Part shown: positions 1-56,867 of the stretch, piece after piece | Numbering within the stretch: the stretch's first letter is position 1 | Layout of the letters: each line of letters begins with the position of its first letter | Source of the DNA: Amoebidium appalachense | Lineage: Eukaryota; Ichthyosporea | Length of the DNA stretch: 64,000 nucleotides | Assembly (NCBI GenBank): GCA_963693365.1 | Contig: CAVNZM010000006.1 | Span: 9,858,001 to 9,922,000, forward strand | Reading direction: 5' to 3' | Made by a program: the position numbers and the translations under genes | The notes under the pieces: model-generated | Told to the model about the DNA's origin: nothing | Seen by the model: the letters and a program-made list of their open reading frames with translations, nothing else | The model's database searches: none

Positions 1-33
<33 letters not shown>

Positions 34-36
34 ACC

Positions 37-71
<35 letters not shown>

Positions 72-231
72 AACATGACACACGAACAGCTCTAACATGT
101 CAACCAAAAAACCGTGACCATGAAAGATATGAAACAAACGAAACAAACTGTTTTCGAAAAACGGAAAGACGAAATGCAAGGGCCATGCGTGTGGGAATGG
201 CGGAATGGAGGAGGGGGAGGGATGCACGAAC
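1..231. repeat. Intronic low-complexity DNA at the window edge
   Basis: The window opens with a C homopolymer (1-33), a short CA run and an A tract (about 51-73). This is part of the dynein intron after exon 97 on the minus strand. No coding sequence is visible here. Confidence 0.8.
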
Positions 232-46440
<46,209 letters not shown>

Positions 46441-49400
46441 GACGCCTACGCTCAGAGCAATGGAGCGCCAGACGAAATAATATGAGCTTTAAAGAGTTAC
46501 AAGGTGTCAGCCAAACACATCATCTCAGGTGCTCACACTGCCTTACATGTATACATACACTGTCTGATTGTGTGTTCAACGTGTGAACATGGCCATACTG
46601 ATGGACACTGGGCCCGAAAAAGTGAGCACATCTAATTGGTTGTTAGCGCTCCAGTTTCCCGGGCTAGTCTTATTATCAGCATATCATGACGTCATACCTA
46701 TTATATGACAGACTTTTTAGTAGTTTATGTCAAGGTAAACTTTGTTCATATTTTGAGACTACATTGAGTCCGGGACAACGGGACAACGCCTAGGCCTTCC
46801 TAAATAGCACTCCCCCTTGCGCGGTCTGGGGGACCGGGACTCCGAGCTTGAGCCAACTCGAGCCTTGGCGAGGTCTTGCAGTGGGCAGTTATTTTACGTA
46901 TACTGTAGTTGGAATTGTTGTTACTGCCACAGAATCTGGTAAGGAAGTCAAAGGTAGGAATGCTCTTCCTACGTCTTACATTAGGAGCTGTTGTAGTTAT
47001 AGGGTTGAACACGTGACTGGTACGTGAGAGAAGTTCTAGAGGAACGGGCACGGTGGGTTCCATTAGATGTAGGCCTAGGGGGAGCCTCGGGGGGGGGGGG
47101 GGGGGGGGGGGGGGTTGGCCTCTTCCTTGGAGTTTTTGTTTTTGTGGTCCGTAAATGTCCGGCAACTTCCGCTCTTGCCATCGTCCTTCCCCCTCTCTCC
47201 CCGCCACCCCCCACCTCCCCTGGTCCCCTACCCCCTCCCAGCCCCCCCCCCCCCCCCCTCCCCCCCGGCGGTGGAAGAGACGGTGGCAGTGGCAAAAGCA
47301 CAAAAAGAAACGCTTTAGAAAACCGTTACAACTGCGCAGGTGGAAGAAACCTAAGCAGGGTCTGGTGTTTATGTCCTCTCGTGTGGAATTCCTATTTATT
47401 ATAACCCCTCCCATTATTCATTGACAACTGCGCATGCAGCAGACTAGTTGACCCGTTATCGGGGGCCAACGACGAGCAGGGATGTTTGATGAGCAGCAAT
47501 CGAAGGGTGGGGATGGGGATAGATACTGCTGTGTGGATAGGGATGTTCGAAGTCACACTGTGACGAAAACCTTCAAAGAACGCTGAGTGTAGATCGTGTG
47601 GAGGATCACTGACAAACCCTGTTTCAGTTTGCAGTTAGGTTGTCCAAGAATGATCAAGGGGTCCAGGTTCAGCTTGTCATACATAAACCCTTTAGCCCAA
47701 GTTGCTCAGGAAGGAGGGAGGGGGCTGGTTTTTCTTGGCCTTTCCAGTGTAAAAGTTGTGTGGTTCACTCGCGGCTGCACCGTGCCGCACTGCATGCTGC
47801 TGTCTGTGAGCAGTTTTTGCTCCATACATATACCATACCGTATTAACAGAATTTCAGTGCTCACTGCCGCGCATTCCTGTATAGGCAAACCACCCTCCCG
47901 TTTCCCCCCACCTCAGCCACCGAACCCTACCCTCAACCCCTTCCCCACCCCACCCCACCCCCTGCGGGTCCCCAGCCATTGAAGGCATGAGAGAGCTGTC
48001 CAGAGAAGTTAAGGAGATGCGTTACGGCCACGTTTTGAAGGGGGGGGGGGGGGTCTTATTTGCGGACGGCAACTGTAACACACATCCCCTTCCTCATGCT
48101 TGCATTTATACTGATGTTCGAGAAGGCTTTTTCGCTCACAGGTTGCCTATCTCAGGCTTGTTGTGGAGCAGGAACCTACAAGCACCAGATATTCTCCAAT
48201 AGACTTCACCACACCTCTACCGTCTAAAGGTATACCGGGTGGTAACACCACAGCCATTGTGAGTGTTCATCACTCGAGGCTCCGAGCCAAACAACATGAG
48301 CCCTTTTAGAGGCTGACTCCGTTACTGAGCTGTGAGCGTTGAGTGGTGAACGTGACTCTAATTATAACCCATTGTGAGAGTTTCTGTTTTTTTTTGTTTT
48401 TTTTTGAATCGACAAGAAAATATATCACCGAAGAAAATCTTCGAATCATGGCCTATGAATCGTTGAGGGAGATGGGGAGCACAACGACAAACTTAGATAG
48501 TAAGCTGGATTAAATATAATGAACGTATACTACGTAGCCCATGGAAGTGCAACGCTGCCCTCCCAAAACTGCAACTCTTAAATGATTGTAGGCTCTTGTG
48601 TTCAAACTTTAAGAAGGTGAGAAAAGTGGCCTTCGTGGTGGCCTCGGCCCCAAGCTTGTCCCGCTAGACCCGTGCAGTTTGACATGGGCACGTGTACGTT
48701 AACTTCGAACGCAAGGTGTTTTGGGTGAACTTCGCGCGATCGCGGCTCGTGATCAAGTCCTCGGCAACACACCAGTACACTGTAAAACGACTATGAGTAG
48801 GGGAGAAGTTTCCGGCATCCCACGGTGTTAAGTACCTCATTCGAGCTCGAGATCCGAGCAAGGAAAGGGCCTCAGCTGGTTTCAGCCGCTTGGTTGCACA
48901 CACGCGTACGCGTGTACATTGTCTGAACTCTGCAGCTGCATCGATGTCTGAGACTCTGAAGTGGGCGAAACTTCAGTGTAATCCAGGGGGACAGGAGCCA
49001 GGCCAGTGCCTCACATACAGAATGGGAAATGGTGAACAAAAGTGTCCTAGTAAACAAGTAGTGAACTAAAGTACCGATGTAAATGGATTAATTGGTTTTT
49101 GATTTGTATTTAATGTTTTAAACATACCTCTAGGTCTAAAACTGTCATGCTAAAGAATGACCAGATGTATTTGAGTTTATTAGCCAATGAAGAAGAGGCT
49201 CAGGCAGAACGCAGTTCCTATTGGCCTAAAGCTCACCAAAAATGTTGTCCCCGGGCCGAAGAGTCTGGCGAAGAGCCGAAGACTCGGAGGTTCAGAGAAG
49301 GCTATGAGAGGCAGGGCCAAACTAGGCTAATAGCGGCACTTATAGAGCATGGCTCTATTTTTCCTCCCCTTGATTTAAATTCAAAGAAACCCTGAAATTT

Positions 49401-50151
49401 GCATGGGAGACTCGTGTGCTTAACCATGCAACGCCTGAATGTACTGTTACGCCTCGTTGGGAGACAGGGCTGCCATCCTCCTAGACTACCGTGCAAGTTA
49501 TGATGATCCTATAGGCTTACCTTAGCCAATAGGAATAGCTATCCAGTTTTCTTTTGCAGCAAGGTGAGGCGGTCTGGGCAACAAAAAAAAAGCACATCAG
49601 AAAAGCAAGAAGTACTTTGCTTGGACGCACCCAGGCAAAGGTAACATCGTGCCCAAACGTACTCTTCTCTGGTACCTAAACAGAAGCAGATAAAGTCTAT
49701 GACCTCAAGCTAAGGCTGAAGTCGTACGTTTGGCAGTTCAGTTACACGCGAGTAGAGTTTCAGCATCACCTCCCAGTGATCCAACTATCCGATGATCTCA
49801 GTTATCTTCCTATCGGTTCTTCTTGACAAAAGAGGCATATGTGTATGGAGTAGGTTTCCGTATGGCTTTGTGTTTACCGAAGGCGAGAACTCTTATTGCA
49901 ACTTTTTTTGCCGTGAGAGTCTCACTTCGAAACCTAAGTCCACCGTGACATCCATTGTACGTGTCCTTTAAAGCACCACTCAGTGTACACTAACTCTAAA
50001 ACGTCTGTCGAGAGAGTCTGAGCCTTTTGGATTGCCTCAACCTGAAGCCCATTTAGTTATTCTTACTAATGTTTATGCTCGTCTCGTCCGAACCGCGACC
50101 CCACCTGCGTGCTTTCAACCCCGGCACGGGATCCACAGCAACCCCCACACC
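46441..50151. other. Divergent intergenic region between the dynein gene and the 395-residue protein gene
   Basis: The two flanking genes are transcribed away from each other, so promoters of both should lie here. I see no convincing TATA box or conserved element. Simple sequence is much rarer than in the dynein introns: one G run (47090-47114), one C run (about 47240-47256) and a T-rich stretch (48389-48404). I found no tRNA, 5S or snRNA signature. An 82-codon ORF at 49147-49395 has no recognisable features. Confidence 0.6.
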
Positions 50152-50878
50152 ATGTCCCAGCGATCATACAGTTACCATGTCTACCAGCCGCTTGCACGCA
50201 CACGCACCGGACGCTTCATTGATCTAGACAAGGGCCGGGAGAAAGACAGACACAAAGACGCAGAGACATTCCGAGCACCCAGCCCGGACGAACAAGTCAC
50301 TAGGAAACGGCGCGTGTCGGAGTCGGCGGTGGGAAACAAAGCCGGAGGTGAGGGGTTTGGGGAGGTCAGCAGTCAGCTGTTTGCTGCAACACACCAGGTA
50401 AGCAGAGGGGCAAAGAACTTGTGTGTGTGAAAGGGTTGTGGCTGCCACTGGTCCTGGTGCCTAGATAAGAGAATTGAGTGCTGTCTTTGAGCTGAGTGTT
50501 CGCCTTCACGAACAAGATACTAAAGCATGTTGGTGGCAGTTTTCTTACACAAAGGGGTGTACGAACACATACTTTGCAGCAAATACTGATAGAGGTTTGG
50601 GCGTGAAACTATATGGATGGGTTGAGGCAGAACTCAACTGATTGATCCCTTAGAAATTTCTTTTCGATTCACTTGCTCTTCAGTTGCTCATCTCTTCTTC
50701 TGCCTTCGCTCACTGCTGCCACCACTTGTTTTCTCCCTGTACCCTCTAATGCCTGGACCTCACTTCATTTTACACTCAGCATCCCACTTTCCTATGTTAC
50801 GTTCTTGCAACTTTCTTCCTGCATTCTATCACTTTGTTTACTTTTTGATTTTGCTACTTTGCCTACCCTTCCCCCCCC

Positions 50879-50959
<81 letters not shown>

Positions 50960-52918
50960 CCCCCCCCCCCCCCCCCCCCCTCTCTCTCCCTCTCACTCTC
51001 TCTCTCTATCTCCCCCTCTCCCTCTCTCTCTCTCTCTCTCTTTCTCTCTCTTTTCCCCCCTCCGCCCCCCCTCCCTTTCTTTATTCGCTGCACATTTGGC
51101 TAGTCTAGGAGTCCGAGGCCCACACGAAGCTTCCTTCTCCACGATTCTTCGTCTGTCTCCCTTGTCTCTTCTAACTCCCCTGTTTCTCACCCTTTGGTCT
51201 CCCTTGCTTGTATCCATAGCCCACTTTTGCCTTCTCCCGTTAGTCTTTCCCTCCCTTTCTCCCACTCGTTGTAATGGTTTTCTCCGTCTCCCGATGTGCG
51301 GGACCCTGTCGATTAAACATCCCTGCCACATCATATGATCTGCTACACATATCTCTACATATCTCTTTCTGTATGGTGTCCCTGATAGTCAACCATGTTC
51401 CTAACGTTTCTCAGCCCCTCCCTCCCCCCCCCCCCCCCCCCCCCCCCCCACCCCCCAAACTTGTGTACTGTGGATAAACTCTGCTTATTTGCATACTCTT
51501 TGTGTGGTTTCCACTCTGAGTTATACTTTATAAAACATTCTAACCCCCTCTTCCCCGCTCTCCGCTCCGTTTTGCCTTCTGTTGGACCTTGCAAGCCTGT
51601 TATCACTCTCCTAGATACCTCGTTCTGTAGCAATGTTTTTGGTCGCTATCTGTTTTGCCGGTACCTTGCTGCACAGCCTCTCTCTTTCCCTCTCTCTCCC
51701 CGACTCCCCATTCCTTCCTCTCCCTCCCTCCAATCAAAAGGGAACGTGTGGAGGTTCTCTCCAATTCACTTCAGAGAGTACACACACGAAGGCGGGGGGG
51801 CAGGGGGAGGGCATTCGCACAACAGAACCTCACTATCCCCGCAATTCATTTCTGCCTGCAGCATAATCCACTTACACGTAGGGCACGGGCAGGCCATTCT
51901 CCAAGAGCAGGCACAACGGGCAGCAAAAGTTGTGGCACCTCGACCAGGCCCCAACCAGCGGTTCGTTTACGCAAAATTCAACGTCAACGGCACAAAGGAG
52001 AGAGGCCGTCGCAACTCCCTATCCCACACCCCGGTTTCACCCCCAGCGACGCTAGCATCTACACAAACAACACCCCCAGCCCCGCGTGTCGCCCAATTTT
52101 CACCGCGCACGCTTGCGCCTGCACACGTCACACACTTTCCCACCTCTCTGCCCACAGCCACTACCCCAGAGGGAGGGCCAACAGGGATGAGCCATGGCAT
52201 GCAAGGGGCCAGTGGGCCCGTGAAGACAGAGAGCGGCATGGTGGGGGCATATGACGGCAACTATGCGGCCCTGATGGGCTCACTGTGGCCCCATTCATAT
52301 GACGGCATGACACTGATGGCTACAGCAAGTGCTGGGTACGTCCTGCTGTATTCCACCACATACTGTCACACACACACCCTCACCCCCTGCCTCTCCCTTT
52401 CGTCCCCTCCTCTGCCTCTCCCTTTATCTGCCCTACCGGCCTTTCCTCTCACTTTCTGTTACTGCTAGCCCCACTTCTCACACTGACAAGAGAGGAAGGG
52501 GGGAGGGAGGGGAAATGGGGGGGGGGGGGGGGGAAGGGGGGAGGAGGAGGGGCGGGCTAAATGGATGACATTACTAGGAATGGTGACCGGATGGTAGAGG
52601 AAGAGCATGCATGGAGACAAAGGGAGTCAAGGAGATGAAGAGAGGGAGGGAGAGCAAGGGTTTAGAGGGAATGGTGAAAAGAAAGAGAGCAAGGGAGATG
52701 GAGGGAGGGAGAGCAAAGGTTTAGAGGGAAAGAAAGAGGGCAAGGGAGATGGAGGGAGGGAGAGATGCGAGAGAGACAGAAAGGGAGGGGGGGTTGAGGG
52801 GGGGTTGGGGAGGGGAGAGGGGGGAATATTATGGGCGTAGACATGCAATGTTTGCGCGTCTGCTTTATGTTTTTGTTGGTTCGGCACGGATTTTGTTATT
52901 TTTTGGCGGTGTTTCTTC

Positions 52919-52965
<47 letters not shown>

Positions 52966-52967
52966 CC

Positions 52968-53007
<40 letters not shown>

Positions 53008-53679
53008 ATGTGCCCGTAAATTTGTGTGTGTTAGAGCGAGAGAGTGTGTGTGTATAGGTTTGTGTATGGTGCCGGTAGTGGTGGTTGGGGTGGGGGGGGG
53101 GGGGGGGTAATGTTAAGGTGTGGCAGTTGGTTTGGTGGGTGTCAAATCAAATGCCCATACTGACCAGTGGCTGGCTGCAGGGCGACAATGGACATGACCC
53201 TGCCCCCCTTACTGCCACCATTCAGCATGCAGACCGCATTCACCTTCCCCTTCACCCAACCCTATGCCCAGCACACAGACACCACATCCACCACTGCACC
53301 GCTATCCATGGCCAGTGATATGCTCACGGTGTCAGGTGAAGACACAGACACAAACAACAGCACCCCAGCCACCATGTCCACCCCAACCTCACCACCCATC
53401 CCTACTGCCTCCTCGGCAACTGTGCCAATCCCGCCAAAGACAGTTCTTTCGGACGAAAACGACCCGTTTTTGTATCTCAATTTGGCGGGGGAGAGGGGCC
53501 TGGCTGAAAATCAGCCGGAATGGAATATGGATGACGTGGTGGTGATGGAGAAGAATGGGGATGATTCGCCTGGATTGGTGTTTGAGCTCAGTGGTGACGG
53601 CGAAAGCGGCTACGATGATTGGGCGTTTTCGGCCGTGGCTGCGCCTACCCACGACCATGCATTGGATATGCAAATCTGA
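50152..53679 (+). CDS. Unrecognised 395-residue, disordered, acidic-tailed protein, three exons
   Basis: Exons 50152-50397, 51893-52335 and 53181-53679 join in phase (0, then 2) and end at TGA 53677-53679. Donors are CAG|GTAAGC and GG|GTACGT. Acceptors follow CTTAC (GGGCAG|GCC) and CTGACC (GCTGCAG|GGC), the branch-like context used by the dynein gene. I do not recognise the family. The N-terminus is basic and charged (GRFIDLDKGREKDRHKD), with KRRVSES. A short more ordered-looking stretch reads QLFAATHQAILQEQAQRAAK and RFVYAKFNVNGTKE; RGRRNSLS follows. The middle is Ser/Thr/Pro-rich and the C-terminal 80 residues are acidic with aromatic residues (DENDPFLYLNL, YDDWAFSA). The two RRxS sites resemble basophilic kinase targets and the tail resembles an activation domain, so a nuclear regulator is possible, but this is inference. 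Intron 1 contains a 76-bp (CT)n. Confidence 0.6.
50883..51058. repeat. (CT)n microsatellite with embedded C tracts
   Basis: (CT)n at about 50883-50958, a C run to 50980, then imperfect CT-rich sequence to about 51058, in intron 1 of the 395-residue protein gene. Confidence 0.93.
52923..53006. repeat. T homopolymer followed by (TTG)n
   Basis: About 41 Ts at 52923-52963, then about 12 TTG units to 53006, in intron 2 of the 395-residue protein gene. Confidence 0.93.
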
Positions 53680-53804
53680 GCCTGCCACGATCTTCCTCGT
53701 TTCTGCAGTAGCACACTTTTCGTGTAGTGTTATTTATCCCCCCCGTCCCCCCCTCTCCACCCTGCCCCCCCCCCCCCCCCCCCCCCCCCCAATCCCCCCC
53801 CCCC

Positions 53805-53838
<34 letters not shown>

Positions 53839-53988
53839 TCCCCCCTTCTCCTCCGTTCTCTGTCTGTGGCTTTCAAAGTTTCGAGTTTGATATGGGTTGA
53901 ATTGATTGCTCTGGTTTGGTTTGCCTTGTAATGTTATGATTAGTCTCTTAGTTCGTACATTTTGACGACTGGCCCTCATTTTCTTTTT

Positions 53989-54021
<33 letters not shown>

Positions 54022-54845
54022 GGGGGGGGGGGGTCTCTCACCTCGGGCGCAACTTGCTTTTTTGACGCTTCCGGCCATTGTGATATTTGCATCTGTGAAT
54101 TAGGATAAGATTTCACATTGCATTTTTTATCACGGATATTCAAGCAGACAGTCCGATGATACACATAAGCACGCTAGGCAACAACCAAAACGTACGCGCG
54201 GCACATTCCAGAATGCATGGGACGCACCCACAGTTTACTGCAAGCCAAAGACATGTGTACGTACATTAAGATTTTATAGGAATGGGCATGGCAACATTAC
54301 TACTACTTTGTTACCGTGGGCTATCCACATATATAATGTTCTTTCTCTCATGGTCTCTCTCCAAGCCCTATCTAGATAAGAGAAGCGACGCAATAAGACT
54401 CCACCTTTAGGTTTATATTAATAGATTGGCCATGAATACAGGCCACGGTATAGTTCCATCTTATTTGACGACCTATATATTAAAGCTATTGCCACACCGT
54501 GCATGTCAGTGGACCGTGTTGCCCGTACGGTAAATGTAAATCACAAACCCTTTTTTACGTCATCACAATCTTCTCTTGAATGGTTGTGTCTAATTAAAAA
54601 AAAAAAAAGAGATTGGCTTTATGGTTATTCAAAGCCGGTGACCGTCTCTTCACGCGTGTCCTCATAGACTGGGATGTCTAGACTCATCTCTCTCAGCTCT
54701 CTCTCGTGCTCTCTCTTCCCCTTTCCCTGTCTCTCTCCCTCCCTCACTCACTCAGGTCTCTATCCTTTCGAAGACCTCCTCTCTCTTGTATTAACTTTTG
54801 AACTCGCTTAGGCTCTCTCTCTCTCCCCCCCCCCCCCCCCCCCCC

Positions 54846-54884
<39 letters not shown>

Positions 54885-54946
54885 CATATATGTATATATA
54901 TATATATATATGTATGTATATATAATATGATGTGTGGCGCTATGCC

Positions 54947-54990
<44 letters not shown>

Positions 54991-55334
54991 CCCCCCCCCC
55001 CCCCCCCCTCTCTCTCTCTTTCTCGAGTACCCCGACCTCTTCCCAGTGGCCCCATCCCCCCCTCCCCCCCACGTCCCTCCCTCCCTCCGATCCCCACCTC
55101 CCCCCATCCCCTCCTAGCCTATCCAGGCCTGGCGGGGGTTGCCCCCAGTACAAGTTCCAAGCTGCAGGCCGATCATGTGCGAAACCATTGCACTCAGTCA
55201 CTCATTTAGTCACCGTCAAGTACGTAAATATAAACGTTTGCGCGTGCACAACAGTGCAGACGCTAAAAGGTTAGGTGGGACTGAAACCGTGACTTTCAGA
55301 CATACTACAAGGGCCTGAATCCGATTGTGGCAGA
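53680..55334. other. Spacer between the 395-residue protein gene and the retrotransposon
   Basis: Holds C tracts (53764-53836), a T/G tract (53991-54032), CT arrays (54820-54862 and 54951-55020) and a (TA)n tract at about 54863-54925. The 3' UTR of the upstream gene should lie at its left end. No further gene is visible. Confidence 0.6.
55330..55334 (+). repeat. Target-site duplication GCAGA, left copy
   Basis: GCAGA directly precedes the 5' LTR and recurs at 58902-58906 directly after the 3' LTR. Five bp is the usual duplication length for Ty1/copia integrases. Confidence 0.95.
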
Positions 55335-55640
55335 TGTCGAACAGGATAGCCATCCGGTATGCCCTGCGTTAGCGTAGCACTAGTGATCGGGAATATTCGA
55401 GATATTCGGGATAAACTGGTGGATAGGTTCACGATAGATCAGGATAGATCTAGAAGAGTCTAGAAGATTCTATTGGAGTGTTTTGATTGGTAGCGACTAG
55501 ATCCACAGCGGCGGGTAGACCAATCGGGAATAGTATGTAACATTCCAGTTAGCCAGACCACAAGTATATAAAGGTCCCGGCAGGCCAGTCAATGTAAGTC
55601 AGCAAATAATAAAGTCTCACAGAGAAACCTCTAAGTTACG
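55335..55640 (+). repeat. 5' LTR
   Basis: Starts TGTCGAACAG. A TATA box (TATATAAA, 55565-55572) and an AATAAA-containing segment near 55606-55612 mark the promoter and the poly(A) signal region. The last base is G where the 3' LTR has A, so the expected TG...CA end is intact only in the 3' copy. Confidence 0.95.
55565..55572 (+). promoter_or_regulatory. LTR TATA box
   Basis: TATATAAA about 75 bp before the LTR end. The same motif is at 58826-58833 in the 3' LTR. Confidence 0.75.
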
Positions 55641-55653
55641 GTTATGGGCCCAG
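55640..55653 (+). other. Primer-binding site of the Drosophila copia type (initiator tRNA-Met half)
   Basis: GGTTATGGGCCCAG directly abuts the 5' LTR. As I recall, Drosophila copia carries this sequence at the same place, where it pairs with an internal part of initiator tRNA-Met cleaved in the anticodon region, not with the tRNA 3' end. Confidence 0.85.
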
Positions 55654-55687
55654 TGCAACGCTACGATCAAGCGACTGTTGAGACAAG

Positions 55688-56845
55688 ATGGGAAGAGCAA
55701 AATGTCCAGTTCCCATGTATGAAGGAGAAGGCAAGGGCAAAATCTCCTACTCAATGTGGGCCATGCGCATGAAGTGCTTCCTCGAGGGCGAGGAATTATG
55801 GTACACGATTGAAGACGTGGCTCCTGAAGTGATAGGAGAGGACGGCGAACCGGTGGAGCAACCTCCGGTGGAGATCGACCCCTTGGATCAGAAGAAGGCG
55901 ACTTCCTACCTGGTGGAGACACTAGGTGATGTACCTGCAAGCCTGTGTCGGCGAGCTATTGCCGTAGGAAATCCCAAGGACATATGGGATACGGTAGCAT
56001 CATACGCTGCGCGCAACACAGATGAGCACAAGAGAATGTTGATTCAACAGTTCTGGCGTGCTGATATGATGCCGACGGAAAGCGTGCTGGAGTATGCGGC
56101 CCGCCTGGAGTGCATTGTGCAGGATCTTCTTCATATCGATCCCAATGGAGTTAGTGAGGACATGGTTGCCGAGAAATTCCTGGACGGTGTAGGCGCTGAC
56201 GACCGATTCCGCACCGACGTTAGGACCATTCAAGCTTTACCAGCAGCTGAGAAGACAATGGAAAAGATAATCGCCAAGCTGCGTGGTTTTGAGGAGAACG
56301 AGGCTGCAAGGGAACAGCAGCGGGTGATGATGACCAGCACCCAATGGCGCGGCGGTACGCCACGACAGGACACCGGCAAGCCGCGCGTGACTGACATATC
56401 CAAGGTGGAGTGTTACAAATGTCACAAGTTTGGGCACTACAAGTCACAGTGTCCAAAGAAGAAGAAGGGCGGCAATCGCGGCGACAAGGCGAAGCAGAAC
56501 GGAGCTTCCAAGGAGATACTCGCCATGGCGGTAAACAGCGGACTCCCTTCTTCAACTGAGTGGTATTGGGACTGCGGCGCAACCTCCCATGTCACATGCC
56601 GAAAGGACTGGATGGAAGACTTCCGGTCGATCACACCCAAACCCGTCGCTCTGGGTAACACCCCGGGTGTGATGGCGCTAGGAATAGGCGTCGTAAGATT
56701 AACAAGTGAGTTCCAGGGCAACAGCATGACATTTAGACTGCAGAATGTGCTGTACGTGCCAGCATTTGGAACTAACGTGATGTCGGCTTCAAGCGCCGGC
56801 AAGCACGGGTTAAGAGGCATCACCGACGGGACAGTGTACGATTGA
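55688..56845 (+). CDS. gag-pr: Copia gag, nucleocapsid zinc knuckle and protease
   Basis: 385-codon ORF from ATG 55688 to TGA 56843-56845. The N-terminal two thirds is a copia-type gag helical region (FWRADMMPTESVLEYAARLE and MVAEKFLDGV). A CX2CX4HX4C zinc knuckle, CYKCHKFGHYKSQC, follows at 56411-56452. The aspartic protease segment WYWDCGATSHVTC is at about 56560-56598 and VLYVPAFGTNVMS at about 56749-56787. The active site reads D-C-G, where D-S-G or D-T-G is usual. The ORF stops in the protease-integrase spacer, and the integrase frame continues one base off, so in this copy gag-protease and integrase are not one polyprotein. Confidence 0.92.
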   Translation: MGRAKCPVPMYEGEGKGKISYSMWAMRMKCFLEGEELWYTIEDVAPEVIGEDGEPVEQPPVEIDPLDQKKATSYLVETLGDVPASLCRRAIAVGNPKDIWDTVASYAARNTDEHKRMLIQQFWRADMMPTESVLEYAARLECIVQDLLHIDPNGVSEDMVAEKFLDGVGADDRFRTDVRTIQALPAAEKTMEKIIAKLRGFEENEAAREQQRVMMTSTQWRGGTPRQDTGKPRVTDISKVECYKCHKFGHYKSQCPKKKKGGNRGDKAKQNGASKEILAMAVNSGLPSSTEWYWDCGATSHVTCRKDWMEDFRSITPKPVALGNTPGVMALGIGVVRLTSEFQGNSMTFRLQNVLYVPAFGTNVMSASSAGKHGLRGITDGTVYD

Positions 56846-56867
56846 GAGTGCCACAGATGGCCAAGTT

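Noticed and set aside
46800-47414. Minus-strand ORF of about 200 codons upstream of the dynein gene
   Set aside because: It includes a glycine run and a proline run from G and C homopolymers and has no conserved-looking segment.
48258-48355. Imperfect inverted repeat (GTGTTCATCACTCGA and TTGAGTGGTGAACGT)
   Set aside because: Only about 11 of 15 positions pair and there is no target duplication, so a MITE is not supported.
49147-49395. 82-codon plus-strand ORF starting MLKNDQMYLSLL
   Set aside because: No domain, no splice context, no supporting neighbour. An ORF of this length is expected by chance in 3.7 kb.
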